Assembly (NCBI GenBank): GCA_019654215.1
Contig: BPDI01000011.1
Span: 1-64,000 of the forward strand
Origin: Gammaproteobacteria bacterium
GTDB lineage: Bacteria > Pseudomonadota > Gammaproteobacteria > Pseudomonadales > Pseudohongiellaceae
DNA length: 64,000 bases
Direction: 5' to 3'
Shown here: positions 35,701 to 47,205 of the stretch, piece after piece
How the letters are laid out: each line of letters opens with the position of its first letter
Position numbering within the stretch: the stretch's first letter is position 1
The notes under the pieces: model-generated
Databases searched by the model: none
What the model was told of the DNA's origin: nothing
The model's input: only the letters and a program-made list of their open reading frames with translations
Program-made: the position numbers and the translations under genes

Positions 35701-37275
35701 CAAATTGCACGAATAAGACACTCAACTCCTGGTGTTGGACTGATTAGTCCGCCGCCACACCATGACATTTATTCCATCGAAGACATCGCACAGCTGATTC
35801 ACGATTTAAAGAACGCGAATCGTGATGCGCGCATTAGTGTCAAACTGGTTTCAGAAATTGGTGTAGGCACGATTGCGGCCGGTGTAACAAAAGCAAAAAC
35901 TGACCACCTGGTAATCGCAGGACATGATGGCGGTACTGGCGCTTCTCCACTGACCTCCATCAAGCATGCTGGATTACCGTGGGAACTCGGCATTGCTGAA
36001 ACTCACCAGACCTTGGTAATGAACAATTTACGTTCGCGAGTCGTCTTGCAAACAGATGGTCAGCTGAAAACTGGAAGAGACATAGCTGTAGCGGCATTGT
36101 TAGGTGCAGAAGAATACGGTTTTGCAACCGCGCCATTGATTACTATCGGCTGCATTATGATGCGAAAGTGTCATATGAATACTTGCCCAGTTGGTATTGC
36201 TACCCAGGATCCTGAGCTACGTAAGAAATTCAAAGGCCGGCCGGAACATGTAGTGAATTACCTATTTATGGTGGCAGAAGAACTTCGGGGAATCATGGCA
36301 CAGCTAGGTGTGCGTAAAGTGAATGAATTGATTGGCCGGGTTGATTTACTTGATACGGACGAAGCAATCGAACACTGGAAGGCAAGTGGTTTGGATTTAT
36401 CTGCAATCCTGGAACCGGCAAAAGTAGTTTTCGAAAATACCGGTGTCTATTGTAATCAACCTCAGGATCATGGTTTAGACAAGGCATTGGATAACGAACT
36501 CATCCGCCTTTCTCAACCCGCTTTGGAATCAGGAGAAAAAGTTTCTTTCGAACATGAAATCATCAATACTAATCGCGTAGTCGGCACTATGCTCTCCAAT
36601 GAAGTTGCCAAACATTGGAAAGAAGAAATGCTGCCTGATGACACGATTATCATTAAGTTTACCGGCTCGGCGGGACAGTCATTCGGCGCCTGGTTAGCGA
36701 AAGGTATAACACTAACGGTTGAAGGCGATGCTAACGACTACGTCGGTAAGGGATTATCTGGCGGCAAGATCATTATCTACCCTCCGAAGGAGAGCACTTT
36801 TAAGGCTGAAGAAAATATTATTGCCGGCAATGTGATCCTTTACGGAGCCACTGGTGGCGAAGCCTATATTCGCGGTATCGCGGCGGAACGTTTTGCAGTG
36901 CGCAATAGCGGTGCCAGCGCAGTTATTGAAGGTATTGGTGATCACGGCTGCGAATACATGACAGGTGGTTGTGTTGTCGTATTAGGTAAGACCGGAAGAA
37001 ACTTCGGCGCTGGTATGAGTGGTGGTATTGCCTTTGTTTGGGATCCAGACAAGACCTTTGTCAAGCAATGCAACATGGAAACCTTTGGGTTGGAATCTGT
37101 TTCAAACACAAACGACATATTGCAATTAAAGTCTCTGATTCAAAATCACTTAGATTACACAGAGTCACCAGTTGCGAAGAAAATTTTAGAAAATTGGGAA
37201 GCTTCTCTTGTGCAGTTTGTAAAAGTCATGCCGACTGACTATAAACGTGTGCTTGAAGAACGAGCAGCTGCTTAG
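32722..37275 (+). CDS. gltB: Glutamate synthase large subunit
   Basis: Intact 1517 aa; Cys nucleophile [47 protein letters not shown], FMN/3Fe-4S region [22 protein letters not shown]. Confidence 0.98.
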   Translation: [1517 protein letters not shown]

Positions 37276-37323
37276 TGGATTGACCATCATAAAAATTTTA
37301 AAGAGTAAAACGTAGGACTATAG

Positions 37324-38759
37324 ATGGGCAAGCCCACTGGATTTAAAGAATTTAAACGTAAGACTGAACCCTATCGCGACGCGATGGAACGCTTAGTCGA
37401 CTACAAAGAAATCTACACTGATCATCACGAAGAACATCTTGCTACTCAAGGTGCCCGCTGCATGGATTGCGGCGTACCGTTTTGTCAATCTGCCGATGGC
37501 TGCCCCGTCTATAACTTAATTCCTGAATGGAATGACCTGGTTTACAACAAGCGTTGGAAGGAAGCTCTGGATCGCTTGCATAAAACCAATAACTTTCCTG
37601 AGTTTACCGGTCGCGTCTGTCCTGCTCCTTGTGAAGGGGCCTGTGTCTTAGGTATTCACGAACCCGCAGTGACAATTAAGAATATTGAATGTGCCATTGC
37701 CGACAAAGGCTTCGAAGAAGGTTGGGTAGTAGCAAATCCACCCCACTTTCGCTCTGGTAAGACCATAGCAATTGTTGGTTCTGGTCCCGCCGGCTTAGCA
37801 GCTGCAGCACAGCTCAATCATTCCGGACATGAAGTCATCGTTTATGAAAGGGACGATCGCGTCGGCGGGCTTTTGATGTACGGCATTCCCAACATGAAAC
37901 TTGATAAGACAATAGTAGATCGCCGAGTAAACATACTGAAGGAAGAAGGAATCAACTTTGAGTCAATACCGACATTGGTGGCGGTAGTAAAAACGGAATC
38001 GCTATCGAACAACTCATAAATGATTTTGATGCAGTCTTGTTAGCAACCGGTGCAACCACACCCAGAGATTTACAAATTCCCGGACGCGAAGGTGACGGCG
38101 TGCACTTCGCCATGGAATATCTTTTAAAGAACACCAAGAGTCTTTTGGATTCGAATCTGGAAGATCGTAACTACATCTCTGCTAAGGATCGCAAAGTGAT
38201 TGTTATCGGTGGTGGTGATACCGGCACTGACTGCATTGGAACTTCGCTGCGCCATGGCTGTAAATCACTAGTCAATTTCGAAATTATGTCCAAGCCACCA
38301 GAAGATAGAGCGGACAATAATCCGTGGCCAACATGGCCGGCTATATTCCGTGTTGATTATGGCCACGAAGAAGCTACGGCTCGTGATGGACAAGACCCTC
38401 GAGTATATTCAATTTCGGGCAAAGAATTTATAAGGGACGAATCAGGAAAACTTTTAGGCATAAACACAATTGAAGTGGATGCGGAGTTTCAAGCTATAGA
38501 GGGTACTGAGAAATTCTGGGATGCAGATTTGATATTGTTGTCCATGGGTTTTCTTGGCCCAGAGCACTACATCAGTGAACCATTAGATTTGGAACTAGAT
38601 AAGCGTTCCAACTACAAAGCTGATTACGGCAAGTTTCTAACTTCACATGAAAAAGTTTTTGCTGCTGGCGATTGCCGTCGCGGACAATCACTAGTCGTTC
38701 GTGCAATCGATGAAGGTCGATTAGCGGCAACTGCAATAGACACTTATCTTGAAAGCTAA
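37324..38759 (+). CDS. gltD: Glutamate synthase small subunit (frameshift near 37980)
   Basis: [64 protein letters not shown]. Confidence 0.96.
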
Positions 38760-40667
38760 GATCGTGCTTTAGAAAGCCCTAAACTCTGCAGCGCTTCATC
38801 TATTTCATCTAAGATTACTGGATCATCAATAGTAGCAGGCATACGATATTCTTCATTGTCGGCAATCTTCTGCATTGTTCCTCGCAGAATTTTTCCTGAA
38901 CGTGTTTTTGGTAATCCCGTCACGACTGCTGCCTTTTTAAATGCAGCTACGGGACCAATTTGATCTCTTACTAACAGTACACATTCGGCAACAATGTCTT
39001 CCGATTCTTTTTGTACCCCAGCTTTTAAAACAAGAAAGCCAAACCCGGGGGTTGTCCTTTTAATTGATCGGCTACACCAATGACAGCACACTCGGCGACA
39101 TCAGGGTGACCCGTGAGCACTTCTTCCATACCGCCAGTAGAGAGACGATGTCCAGCCACGTTGATGATGTCGTCGGTGCGGCTCATAACAAAGACATAAC
39201 CATCTTCATCGATGAATCCCGCATCGGCAGTTTTGTAGTAACCGGGAAATTCTGTGAAGTAACTTTCTACAAATCGCTCTGGGGCATTCCATAGCGTCAG
39301 CATCGAACCGGGTGGCATCGGTAATTTGCTGCAGAGTGCGCCTACTTCTCCGCTTGCAATAGGTCTGCAATTCCCATCCAGCACTTCTAAGTGCCAACCC
39401 GGGGCGGGTTTAGTTGGTGAGCCTGCTTTTACAGGAAGCATGCCTAGTCCCATGCAATTAGCCGCGATAGACCAGCCAGTTTCAGTCTGCCACCAATGAT
39501 CAATTACTGGTTTATTTAGTTTCTCTTCTGCCCAGTGCAAAGTATCGGGATCGGTTCTCTCCCCCGCTAAAAAGAGAATTTCAAATTTACTTAGATCGTA
39601 TTGCTTAAGTAATTTTGCATCGGGATCTTCTTTTTTAATGGCACGAAAGGCGGTTGGCGCTGTGAACAAAGACTTTACATTATGTTCAGCAATAACACGC
39701 CAGAATGCGCCCGCGTCTGGAGTACCAACTGGCTTGCCTTCAAACAGAATCGTTGTGCATCCTTTTAATAAAGGTCCATACACAATATAAGAATGACCTA
39801 CTACCCAACCAACATCGGAAGCAGCCCAATACACATCGGCAGCTTCGACGTTGTATATCGCTTTCATGCTCCAGTTAAGTGCAACGGCATGACCCCCATT
39901 GTCTCTTACCACGCCTTTCGGAATTCCAGTAGTTCCAGAAGTGTAAAGAATATAAAGCGGATCAGTAGATTTTAGAGAGACACAGTCGCTGGTTCAGCCG
40001 TTGCCATCGCATTGTTCCAACTTACGTCTCTGCCTTCAATTAGCTCTGCGGTTGCTTCTGGTCGTTCGACCACGATTACTGAAGAGGGTTTATGTATAGC
40101 AATTCGATGGCGCCATTTAGTAGTGGCATGTAAGGAATGATTCGATTGACTTCGATGCCGCAACTTGCGGTTACGATTGCTTTTGGTTCAGCATCATCGA
40201 TTCGCACGGCGAGCTCTTAGAAGCAAAGCCTCCGAATACCACGCCATGAATCGCACCAATTCGGGCCAAGCCAACATGCAACTACCGTTTCCGGAATCAT
40301 TGGCATATAGATAATGACGCGGTCACCCTTCTCCACTCCTTTGGTTTTCAGAACACCGGCAAACTTCGCGGTTAAATCTTGTAACTCTGAAAATGAGAAT
40401 TTTCTAACTGTACTGGTTACCGGGCTGTCGTAGATAAGCGCGATGTCGTCACCACGACCTGCTTCTACGTGTCGGTCCACCGCTTGAAACAAGTATTTAG
40501 TTCACCATCTACGAACCATTTTCCATGTGGGCTTTCGCTGGTATCCAAAACCTTACTGGGTTTCGTATACCAATGAATTTCTTCAGCGGCATTTCCCCAG
40601 AACTGGTCTGGGTCCGATATAGATAACCATGAACTTGATCAAATGCATCGTTGCTATCTGATGACAT
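38756..40667 (-). CDS. prpE: Propionyl-CoA/acetyl-CoA synthetase-like AMP-forming enzyme (PrpE-like), multiply frameshifted
   Basis: [82 protein letters not shown]-type C-terminal lysine motif; ORFs 38756-39091, 39025-39912, 39972-40163, 40217-40492; RBS ATAGGAGAAATTA before the ATG at 40667. Confidence 0.87.
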
Positions 40668-40966
40668 TAATTTCTCCTATTGCTTCGAGCAGAGAGTATC
40701 AAAAAGTTGCCGGATTAATCACAAAAACTCTGGTGGATTTTGTAACAACACAATCAGTTAAAATCACTACGCGCTATAATTGGTTTCTGAAATACATCGC
40801 ACTTTCGCTGATTTACCAATGATAGATATTGTCGGGCGGCAATTTTATTAGTGGCGAGAATCTTGATAGTGCTGTGGGGGTTAGGAAAAGTTTTCAAGCT
40901 AGGCTTATTGGGAACCGGTCAACCGCCGAAGATTTTAGAATTGATTCGCTTGGTTCGAGCCAAGTA

Positions 40967-41353
40967 CTAAAAATTTACTTTATCTTCTCCAGGCGGTTTG
41001 GTATCCACAATATCTAAACTGCAATGCACACATTTTTGCGTGGTTAGATTGAGTAATATGTTTTTAACATAAAACTGTTTTGCGCAGGCGGGACAACGGC
41101 GCCATGCCACGTCTAACCAGAATCCTGCGCAGAGTGCAAAATAGAAAAACATAAACAGGTCGATTGGTTGTCTATTACTCAGCAGTATCCAGACTGTTAA
41201 TATGTAAACTGGAAGCGTCCAGAGACAAACGATAAGCCTGATACGAGCTCTATAAAGTTTACGGATAGAAGGTTGATGATCTGGACTACTGCGATGTTTC
41301 GGCATAACTAGGGTATCACTGTGTTCTTCCGATTGCGGTTCATGGGATTTCAT
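40967..41353 (-). CDS. Small membrane protein with C-terminal zinc-ribbon-like CxxC pair
   Basis: Two hydrophobic segments then RRCPACAKQFYVKNILLNLTTQKCVHCSLDI. Confidence 0.6.
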   Translation of the reverse strand: MKSHEPQSEEHSDTLVMPKHRSSPDHQPSIRKLYRARIRLIVCLWTLPVYILTVWILLSNRQPIDLFMFFYFALCAGFWLDVAWRRCPACAKQFYVKNILLNLTTQKCVHCSLDIVDTKPPGEDKVNF

Positions 41354-41441
41354 TAATATCCTGCTTTTCCTAGCGCTAAAGCTGCCTCAACTCTAATCAA
41401 GCTTTTGACTAATGTATAGCGGGTTTTAGAGTTTTAAGGCT

Positions 41442-41640
41442 TTAGATAGCGAGAGTGCGTAGCGCATTCCAGCTCTGAGTGAGACCAATAAAAAGCAAAA
41501 TTCCAGCCAAAACACGATTAATCAGTTGACTACCCTCTTTCAGGTGAGTTTTTAAATAACCACCGGAAATAACTAATCCCTAGAGCACTAAAAGAAATGG
41601 TTCCAATAAAGCAGGGAATCAATACAATTAAAAAAATAGA
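41442..41640 (-). pseudogene. Fragment of a membrane transporter C-terminus (LysE-like)
   Basis: Joined frames: LIPCFIGTISFSALGISYF / GYLKTHLKEGSQLINRVLAGILLFIGLTQSWNALRTLAI*; one frameshift. Confidence 0.4.
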
Positions 41641-41674
41641 AATTAACTATCCATTTAGAGAATTATGGAAATCA

Positions 41675-43504
41675 TTACTGATAGCCCTGGGCCTGAAGAT
41701 TAAACAAAGTCGCATACTGACCGCCATTGCCGAGCAGATCAGTATGACTTCCTTCTTCCTGTATTTTTCCTTGCTCTAAAACAATTATATGGTCCGCCAT
41801 TCTCACCGTTGAAAATCGGTGCGAAATAATTATTGAAATCTTATTAGCAGTAAGATCGCGAAAATGGTTAAAAATTTCGGCTTCTGCTTTAGCATCAATC
41901 GCGGCGGTTGGTTCATCCAAAATCAATATGTCCGCTTTACTGCGCATAAAAGCGCGGGATAAGGCAATTTTTTGCCACTGGCCTCCTGACAATTCTTTAC
42001 CATCTTTAAACCAGGTACCTAATTGAGTTTTGTAACCCTGAGGTAAATCTTTTACGAAGACATCTGCCATGCCTTTCTGTGCCGCTTCTTCGATACGAGG
42101 TTCTTGTTCAATTTCATCGACATCACCAATCCCTATATTTTCTCCAACTATTAACTGATAGTGAGCAAAATCTTGAAAGATGACTCCGATTTTTTTTCGC
42201 AGTGCTTCTATATCCCATTTTTTAAGTTCAAGCCCTTCTAAAAATATTCTCCCACTTACAGGTGTATACAGTCGTGTTAAAAGTTTTATTAGTGTTGTCT
42301 TGCCGCTGCCGTTCTCTCCAACAATCGCCAGGGATTCGCCCGGTTTAATATGTAGGGATACATTATTTAAGGCAGGCTTTTCGCTATCGGGATAAACAAA
42401 AGTTACTTCTTCAAATCGAATCCCATCCTCTGGATTTGGACCAATAGTTTTGTTTCCAGTCTGTTCAGGAATCTTATGCTCCAGATACTCTGTAAGATTA
42501 GATAGGTACAAATTGTCTTCATACATTCCGTTGACTGCAGTCAGACTATTCGTAACTGCATTCTGTCCAAGTCGGAACTGAGCGATATACATCGTCATCT
42601 GCCCAATTGTGATTGCGCCAGCGATAGCAGCGAATCCTACCCACCCATAAGCAAAATAAAATGCCCCGCTTGCAAGCAAACCCAGAACATATCCCCACAG
42701 ACCGCGCCTTAATACCAGGTTTCTATCTTCTTTATATATATTGCGAAAAATATCGACATACCGCTGCAAGAAGAGCTTGCCTAGCTGCAAGAGCTTTACT
42801 TCCTTCACTCCATCTTCTCGGGTTAGCACCATTTCCAGGTAGATCTGCATTCGACGTTCTGCTGAGCGCCGCCGATGTATTCGAAACGCTTCTCCGGAAA
42901 ACTTTGCTTCTGCAACAAATGCTGGTACTCCAGCTATCGCCAAGAGTGCTACCGCCCAAACTGAAAACTGAAACAGAAAAATTCCAATCGCAATCAATGA
43001 AATTACATCTCTCATTAGATCGAAGGTTTTAATAACCAAGGAGAGTGGACGACTTGAGGCTTCCCTGCGAGCTCGGACTAGTTTGTCATAGTACTCCGCA
43101 TCTTCGAAATGGGCGAGCTCAAGGGTAAGGGCTTTCTCCAAAATCATGACGTTAACTTTATTGCCTAGCAGCACGCGTAATATCGATTGGCAAACAGTAT
43201 TCAATTTCTGTGCGCCAGTCATGATGACAACCAGACCAAGCTCAAGAAACACATAAAATAAAAGGTCACTTTGGGCTTGCTCTGCGACTTCGCCAGTTTG
43301 CTGTAAAGCCGAAGCTACTGCGTCCACGAACAATCCTCCGACGGACGCGATTGCAGCGGGCAATACTCCGGAAACCAAAGTCGAGATTGCCATCACAATT
43401 GTCAAAGCCGTGCTAGTACTCCAAACTATTTCCAGTGCAACTTTGCTATATTGAAAAACTGACAGGAATTTATGAACGGAGTTATTTGATTCTTGTGTAT
43501 CCAA
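41675..43504 (-). CDS. ABC transporter, fused permease and ATP-binding domains
   Basis: Walker A IVGENGSGKTTLIKLL, signature LSGGQWQKIALSRA, Walker B ILILDEPTAAID; N-terminal TM domain; intact 609 aa. Confidence 0.95.
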   Translation of the reverse strand: MDTQESNNSVHKFLSVFQYSKVALEIVWSTSTALTIVMAISTLVSGVLPAAIASVGGLFVDAVASALQQTGEVAEQAQSDLLFYVFLELGLVVIMTGAQKLNTVCQSILRVLLGNKVNVMILEKALTLELAHFEDAEYYDKLVRARREASSRPLSLVIKTFDLMRDVISLIAIGIFLFQFSVWAVALLAIAGVPAFVAEAKFSGEAFRIHRRRSAERRMQIYLEMVLTREDGVKEVKLLQLGKLFLQRYVDIFRNIYKEDRNLVLRRGLWGYVLGLLASGAFYFAYGWVGFAAIAGAITIGQMTMYIAQFRLGQNAVTNSLTAVNGMYEDNLYLSNLTEYLEHKIPEQTGNKTIGPNPEDGIRFEEVTFVYPDSEKPALNNVSLHIKPGESLAIVGENGSGKTTLIKLLTRLYTPVSGRIFLEGLELKKWDIEALRKKIGVIFQDFAHYQLIVGENIGIGDVDEIEQEPRIEEAAQKGMADVFVKDLPQGYKTQLGTWFKDGKELSGGQWQKIALSRAFMRSKADILILDEPTAAIDAKAEAEIFNHFRDLTANKISIIISHRFSTVRMADHIIVLEQGKIQEEGSHTDLLGNGGQYATLFNLQAQGYQ

Positions 43505-43594
43505 AACTTATATCTTTTCAAGGCAAATGAGTTGATATGTAGCGATTAACAAACTTATTACGAACAAAATGCGACCGCAGAGTTTAGCACAATA

Positions 43595-43622
43595 AAAAAC
43601 CCAGCCTGCTAAGGCCGGGTTT
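43595..43622 (-). terminator. Rho-independent terminator
   Basis: AAACCCaGCCT-gct-AAGGCcGGGTTT hairpin with T/A flank downstream of the methyltransferase gene. Confidence 0.75.
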
Positions 43623-43647
43623 CATACTCGAAGCTTACTGGAAGTTT

Positions 43648-44370
43648 TTAAATTTTTACAAACTTCAAAACAATGCGATCGGTGTTTCTACCCAGGCTTG
43701 GATCAAACGGTCCAACCGTGTGATCGTCTGTAGTATTGTCTAAAGCATCACTTGCACCAACTAGTGCAAATTGGCCGCTATTGACAATCGCGCTAACTGC
43801 TTCATCAAAAGCTATGCGATGCAACGACGCATTATCAGCACCGGGTGTCCCTTCGTGATCGATCACCAAAAAGGTGCCACCCGGCTTTAGCGACGTTGCG
43901 ATCTGGCCAAGCAGACCTTGGGCCGCTTGAGGATTTGAATTATGTATGTCGTGAAAGTTTAGTGCAGTAATAGCAAAATCCACTGAGCTCGCTGCAATGT
44001 TACCAACATTATCTTCAAGCAGTTCTATGTTACCTAGACGACTCTCCTTATCAGCCATGGGTTCGCCATAACTTTTCAGCCATAGCACCGGCATTTTGCA
44101 TTATTACTCTGCCGCTATCGCCGACCGCATAGGAAAGCACTTCGGTATACCAACCGCCGGCAGCAATTATGTCTAAAAACTGTCATTCCAGGTTCCAGAC
44201 CGGCAAAGGCAAGCACTTGAGGCGCTTTGCGGGGACGCGCCCTCTTTCTTTATCTGCTGCTGGTCGATCAGGGTTTTCCATCGCGCGTTCAAAACGCAGC
44301 TGTATCTAATTGAGCAACTGCATTTGAACAAGCCAGACAAAATATTATTAGTGAAAGAATATTTTTTCAT
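43648..44370 (-). CDS. Exported class I SAM-methyltransferase-like protein (frameshifted)
   Basis: C-terminal ORF with SVDFAITALNFHDIHNSN and SLKPGGTFLVIDHEG; N-terminal frames ALACSNAVAQLDTAAF.., FAGLEPGMTV, GGWYTEVLSYAVGDSGRVI. Confidence 0.75.
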
Positions 44371-44570
44371 ATACCAAAACCCTTATGTTGATTATTCAGC
44401 TTGAGTACCCCCAAGAGTTCTCGCGAATTCTTTTGAGAATATTATTTTTTGAAAAACGGTTTTTGCAGAATAAACCAAGCCAAATAGTCGAGTACACCTA
44501 ATTCGATGAGAAGTGGTTTTTCTAACGACTGAATTAGAGATTTGGAAATTGAAAAGAAAGTGTGGGACCG

Positions 44571-44763
44571 TTAGTGCAGACGTTTAGCAGCTTTCAACTC
44601 TTCTTCGAAGAACTTCTTTACTTGGAGAAGTTGTGATCTGTCACCCCCCGTCCCCCCATTAATGGCATGTGCTGCTCAATATCATTGAGGATGTTTGTAA
44701 TACTTCCCGTATCCAGATTACTAAGGTCCAGATCGAAGGGAAAAATTTTTTTTCCTTAGCCAT
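44571..44763 (-). CDS. Small hypothetical ORF (about 63 aa, one frameshift)
   Basis: MAKEKKFFPFDLDLSNLDTGSITNILNDIEQHMPLMG / GVTDHN / LQVKKFFEEELKAAKRLH*; not in the ORF track because of a 1-nt shift. Confidence 0.35.
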
Positions 44764-45164
44764 GCCAAATACCGCTCCATACTGCTGAAATACACGAATT
44801 TAGGGGGGGGGGAAAGTTCGCAAAAGATAGTATCGACTGACTTTAAGAAATCTTCATAAGAATTTCTAAAAAAAAGGAATTTTTTTCGATTTATAAGCAA
44901 TCGAATATATATGAAAAATCATTAACTTTACGCAGTTCATATGTAGGATTAAACTGTCTGGTAAATTTTGTAAATTTCGCACGTTTTTTTTGCTTCAGGA
45001 AATTTCTAAAACATCGCTGACAAAAAGTGGAATATCAAGAATTAGATAGTGAAGTACCTCCGACGTCAGTCTGTGCGGCCCCTTTAGATAGAAAAAGGGG
45101 ATTCAACTTGGTGTGGCTTTTTAGTTGAATAAGTTATAAGAATCGCCTGACGAGTAATTAAGAG

Positions 45165-45851
45165 ATGCTGACAGAAGAAGATAAAAACCCGGCCCCTACC
45201 ACCACGGCAACGTCAAGGAGGCGCTTATTGACGTAGGAATGAAAAATCATTGAATCCAATGAAGTGGAATTGCTTTCCTTGCGTCGTCTAGCGCAAGAAA
45301 TAGGGGTAACTCCTTCTGCCGTGTATAACCATTTCTCTGATAAAAATGCATTAATGCTGGCCATTAAAATTCGCATTTACGATGAATTCAATAAGTTCTT
45401 CGAGAATCGATCCAGTAATTCCGGTGATCCAGAGCAGGATCTTCTAGAACTTTGCTTGGCTTACTGTCATTTTTCACAAGAGTATCCTTCACGCTTCCAC
45501 TTTTTATTCAGCTCAATCCTACCAAAGGAGTGGTCGCCCCCCTGAAATGGTAGAAATTGCCTGTCGAACGCTAGTGAGAACCCACAAGTTGGTATTAAAA
45601 ATCTACGACAAGTACAAAGCTCCTTGTTCAGAAGAAAATGTCGTAAACACAACATTGCTTTATGGACACAGTTACACGCGGTAGTTGCACTGAAAAAATC
45701 TGAAATAATTAAGGCAACGGTTAATTACCAGGACTGGCCGGAAGCTTGTTCATTAGTTAGTCAAGAGCAAGTAGAAGAACTTATTCGAAATCACCTAACG
45801 ATGGCAGTTAACACGATCTTAAATACTCAGCACACTGAAAGTCATCACTAG
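45165..45851 (+). CDS. TetR/AcrR family transcriptional regulator (frameshifted)
   Basis: YHHGNVKEALIDVGMKIIE then LSLRRLAQEIGVTPSAVYNHFSDKNALMLAI HTH; ORFs 45264-45545 and 45624-45851. Confidence 0.85.
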
Positions 45852-45852
45852 A

Positions 45853-47078
45853 CTACCAATCAAGACCCATCGCCCTTCGAGCCAAATTATTCTTTACCAC
45901 TGAAATATTATCGACTCCACTCATACCGATATTGCGCAGCCATCGAATCGGTAGTGCTTGTTCGGCGAACAAGTGTTTGAATCCCTCCATTAACCACATC
46001 ATTCCCAAATTATGCCCCTTGCGTTTGCGCTGATAACGGCCAAGTACAGATGGATCTGCCAGCTCACGCCCTACTTCGATTCCATGATGAAGTTCTCGTG
46101 CTAATACTGCGGCATCGAGAAATCCTAGATTGACCCCTTGTCCGGCAAGAGGATGAATACTGTGAGCGGCGTCTCCAATTAACACAACATTATTTTTCAC
46201 ATAATCGACGGAATGTCTTTGCCGTAAGGGGAAAGTTAAACGCTTATCGCACCATTCGATATTACCCAATCGTCCTTCTATTGCTTTAGTTAGCTCGTAC
46301 AAAAATCATTATCTGACAATTGCATCAAGTATTCTGCGTGTTTCGGTATCGCCGTCCAAACGACAGAACAATAATTTTGTATTGAATCATTTGGTTCAGC
46401 AGCTAAAGGCAAGAAAGCCAAAGGACCAGTATCAATGAACCGTTGTAACGCAGTTTGTTGATGGGCTAATTCAGTTTTTGCTGTAGTTACTATTGCATTG
46501 TGGTTGTAATCCCACTCCCGAGTTGGAAATTTAGCCAGTTCGCGAATTTTAGAATTGGCGCCGTCTGCTGCAATTACCAGTTTTGCAATTTTTTGTTGCC
46601 CTTTATCTGTAATTAAACGTGTGCCTCCATCATTGACTTCCATCGATGCAATATTCATTGGCGCAAGCAAATTTAGATTTTCTTGATTACTTATCTGTTT
46701 ATATAGAGCACTGCCCAATATGGAATTTTCAACTATGGTGCCCAATTCCGATTGATTTAAATCTATTGCAGAAAAGCTGATGCTGCCGGTGCCATCTGCA
46801 TCCCAAACATGCATATCCAGATAATTGCAGCAGCGGGCAGCTTCAATGTCTGGCCAAACTTTCAAGTCAGCGAACATTTTTTTCGTAGCTGCAGTTACCG
46901 CACTTACTCGAGGATCGAATTTGTCTCTGGTAACTTCAGCATTCAAGACATCGAATTCCACCCTATCTACTAATGCGATATTCAAATCTAGATCCCGCAG
47001 TAAACAAGCCATGGTAGCACCGACCATACCGCCACCTACGATTACAATATCGAAACTTTGTTCCTGTGAAGCATTCAT
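45853..47078 (-). CDS. UbiH/UbiI-type FAD-dependent ubiquinone biosynthesis hydroxylase (frameshift near 46300)
   Basis: IVIVGGGMVGATMACLL, VIAADGANSKIREL, VVLIGDAAHSIHPLAGQGVNLGFLDAAVL. Confidence 0.9.
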
Positions 47079-47205
47079 TGCCCGCCATTATAAGCGGCAT
47101 CGGGAAAAGTCCCTAGCTCCCATTGTTTACCCCTAGCCTGTGCTGATAGACTGCTGCGCTCAATTGGAGGCAATGCCAATACTGCCAAAGCTGGAGAACA
47201 AGATA

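Noticed and set aside
35086-35768. Antisense ORFs (121 and 197 aa) within gltB
   Set aside because: Lie on the opposite strand inside an intact, highly conserved gene; no domain-like text; expected by chance from codon bias.
37950-38040. Programmed frameshift in gltD
   Set aside because: No slippery heptamer plus stimulatory structure seen, and many unrelated genes have the same kind of break; indel error is simpler.
44790-44830. G9 run and AT-rich stretch as a phase-variation tract
   Set aside because: Not within or directly upstream of a convincing gene, and homopolymer lengths in this assembly are unreliable.
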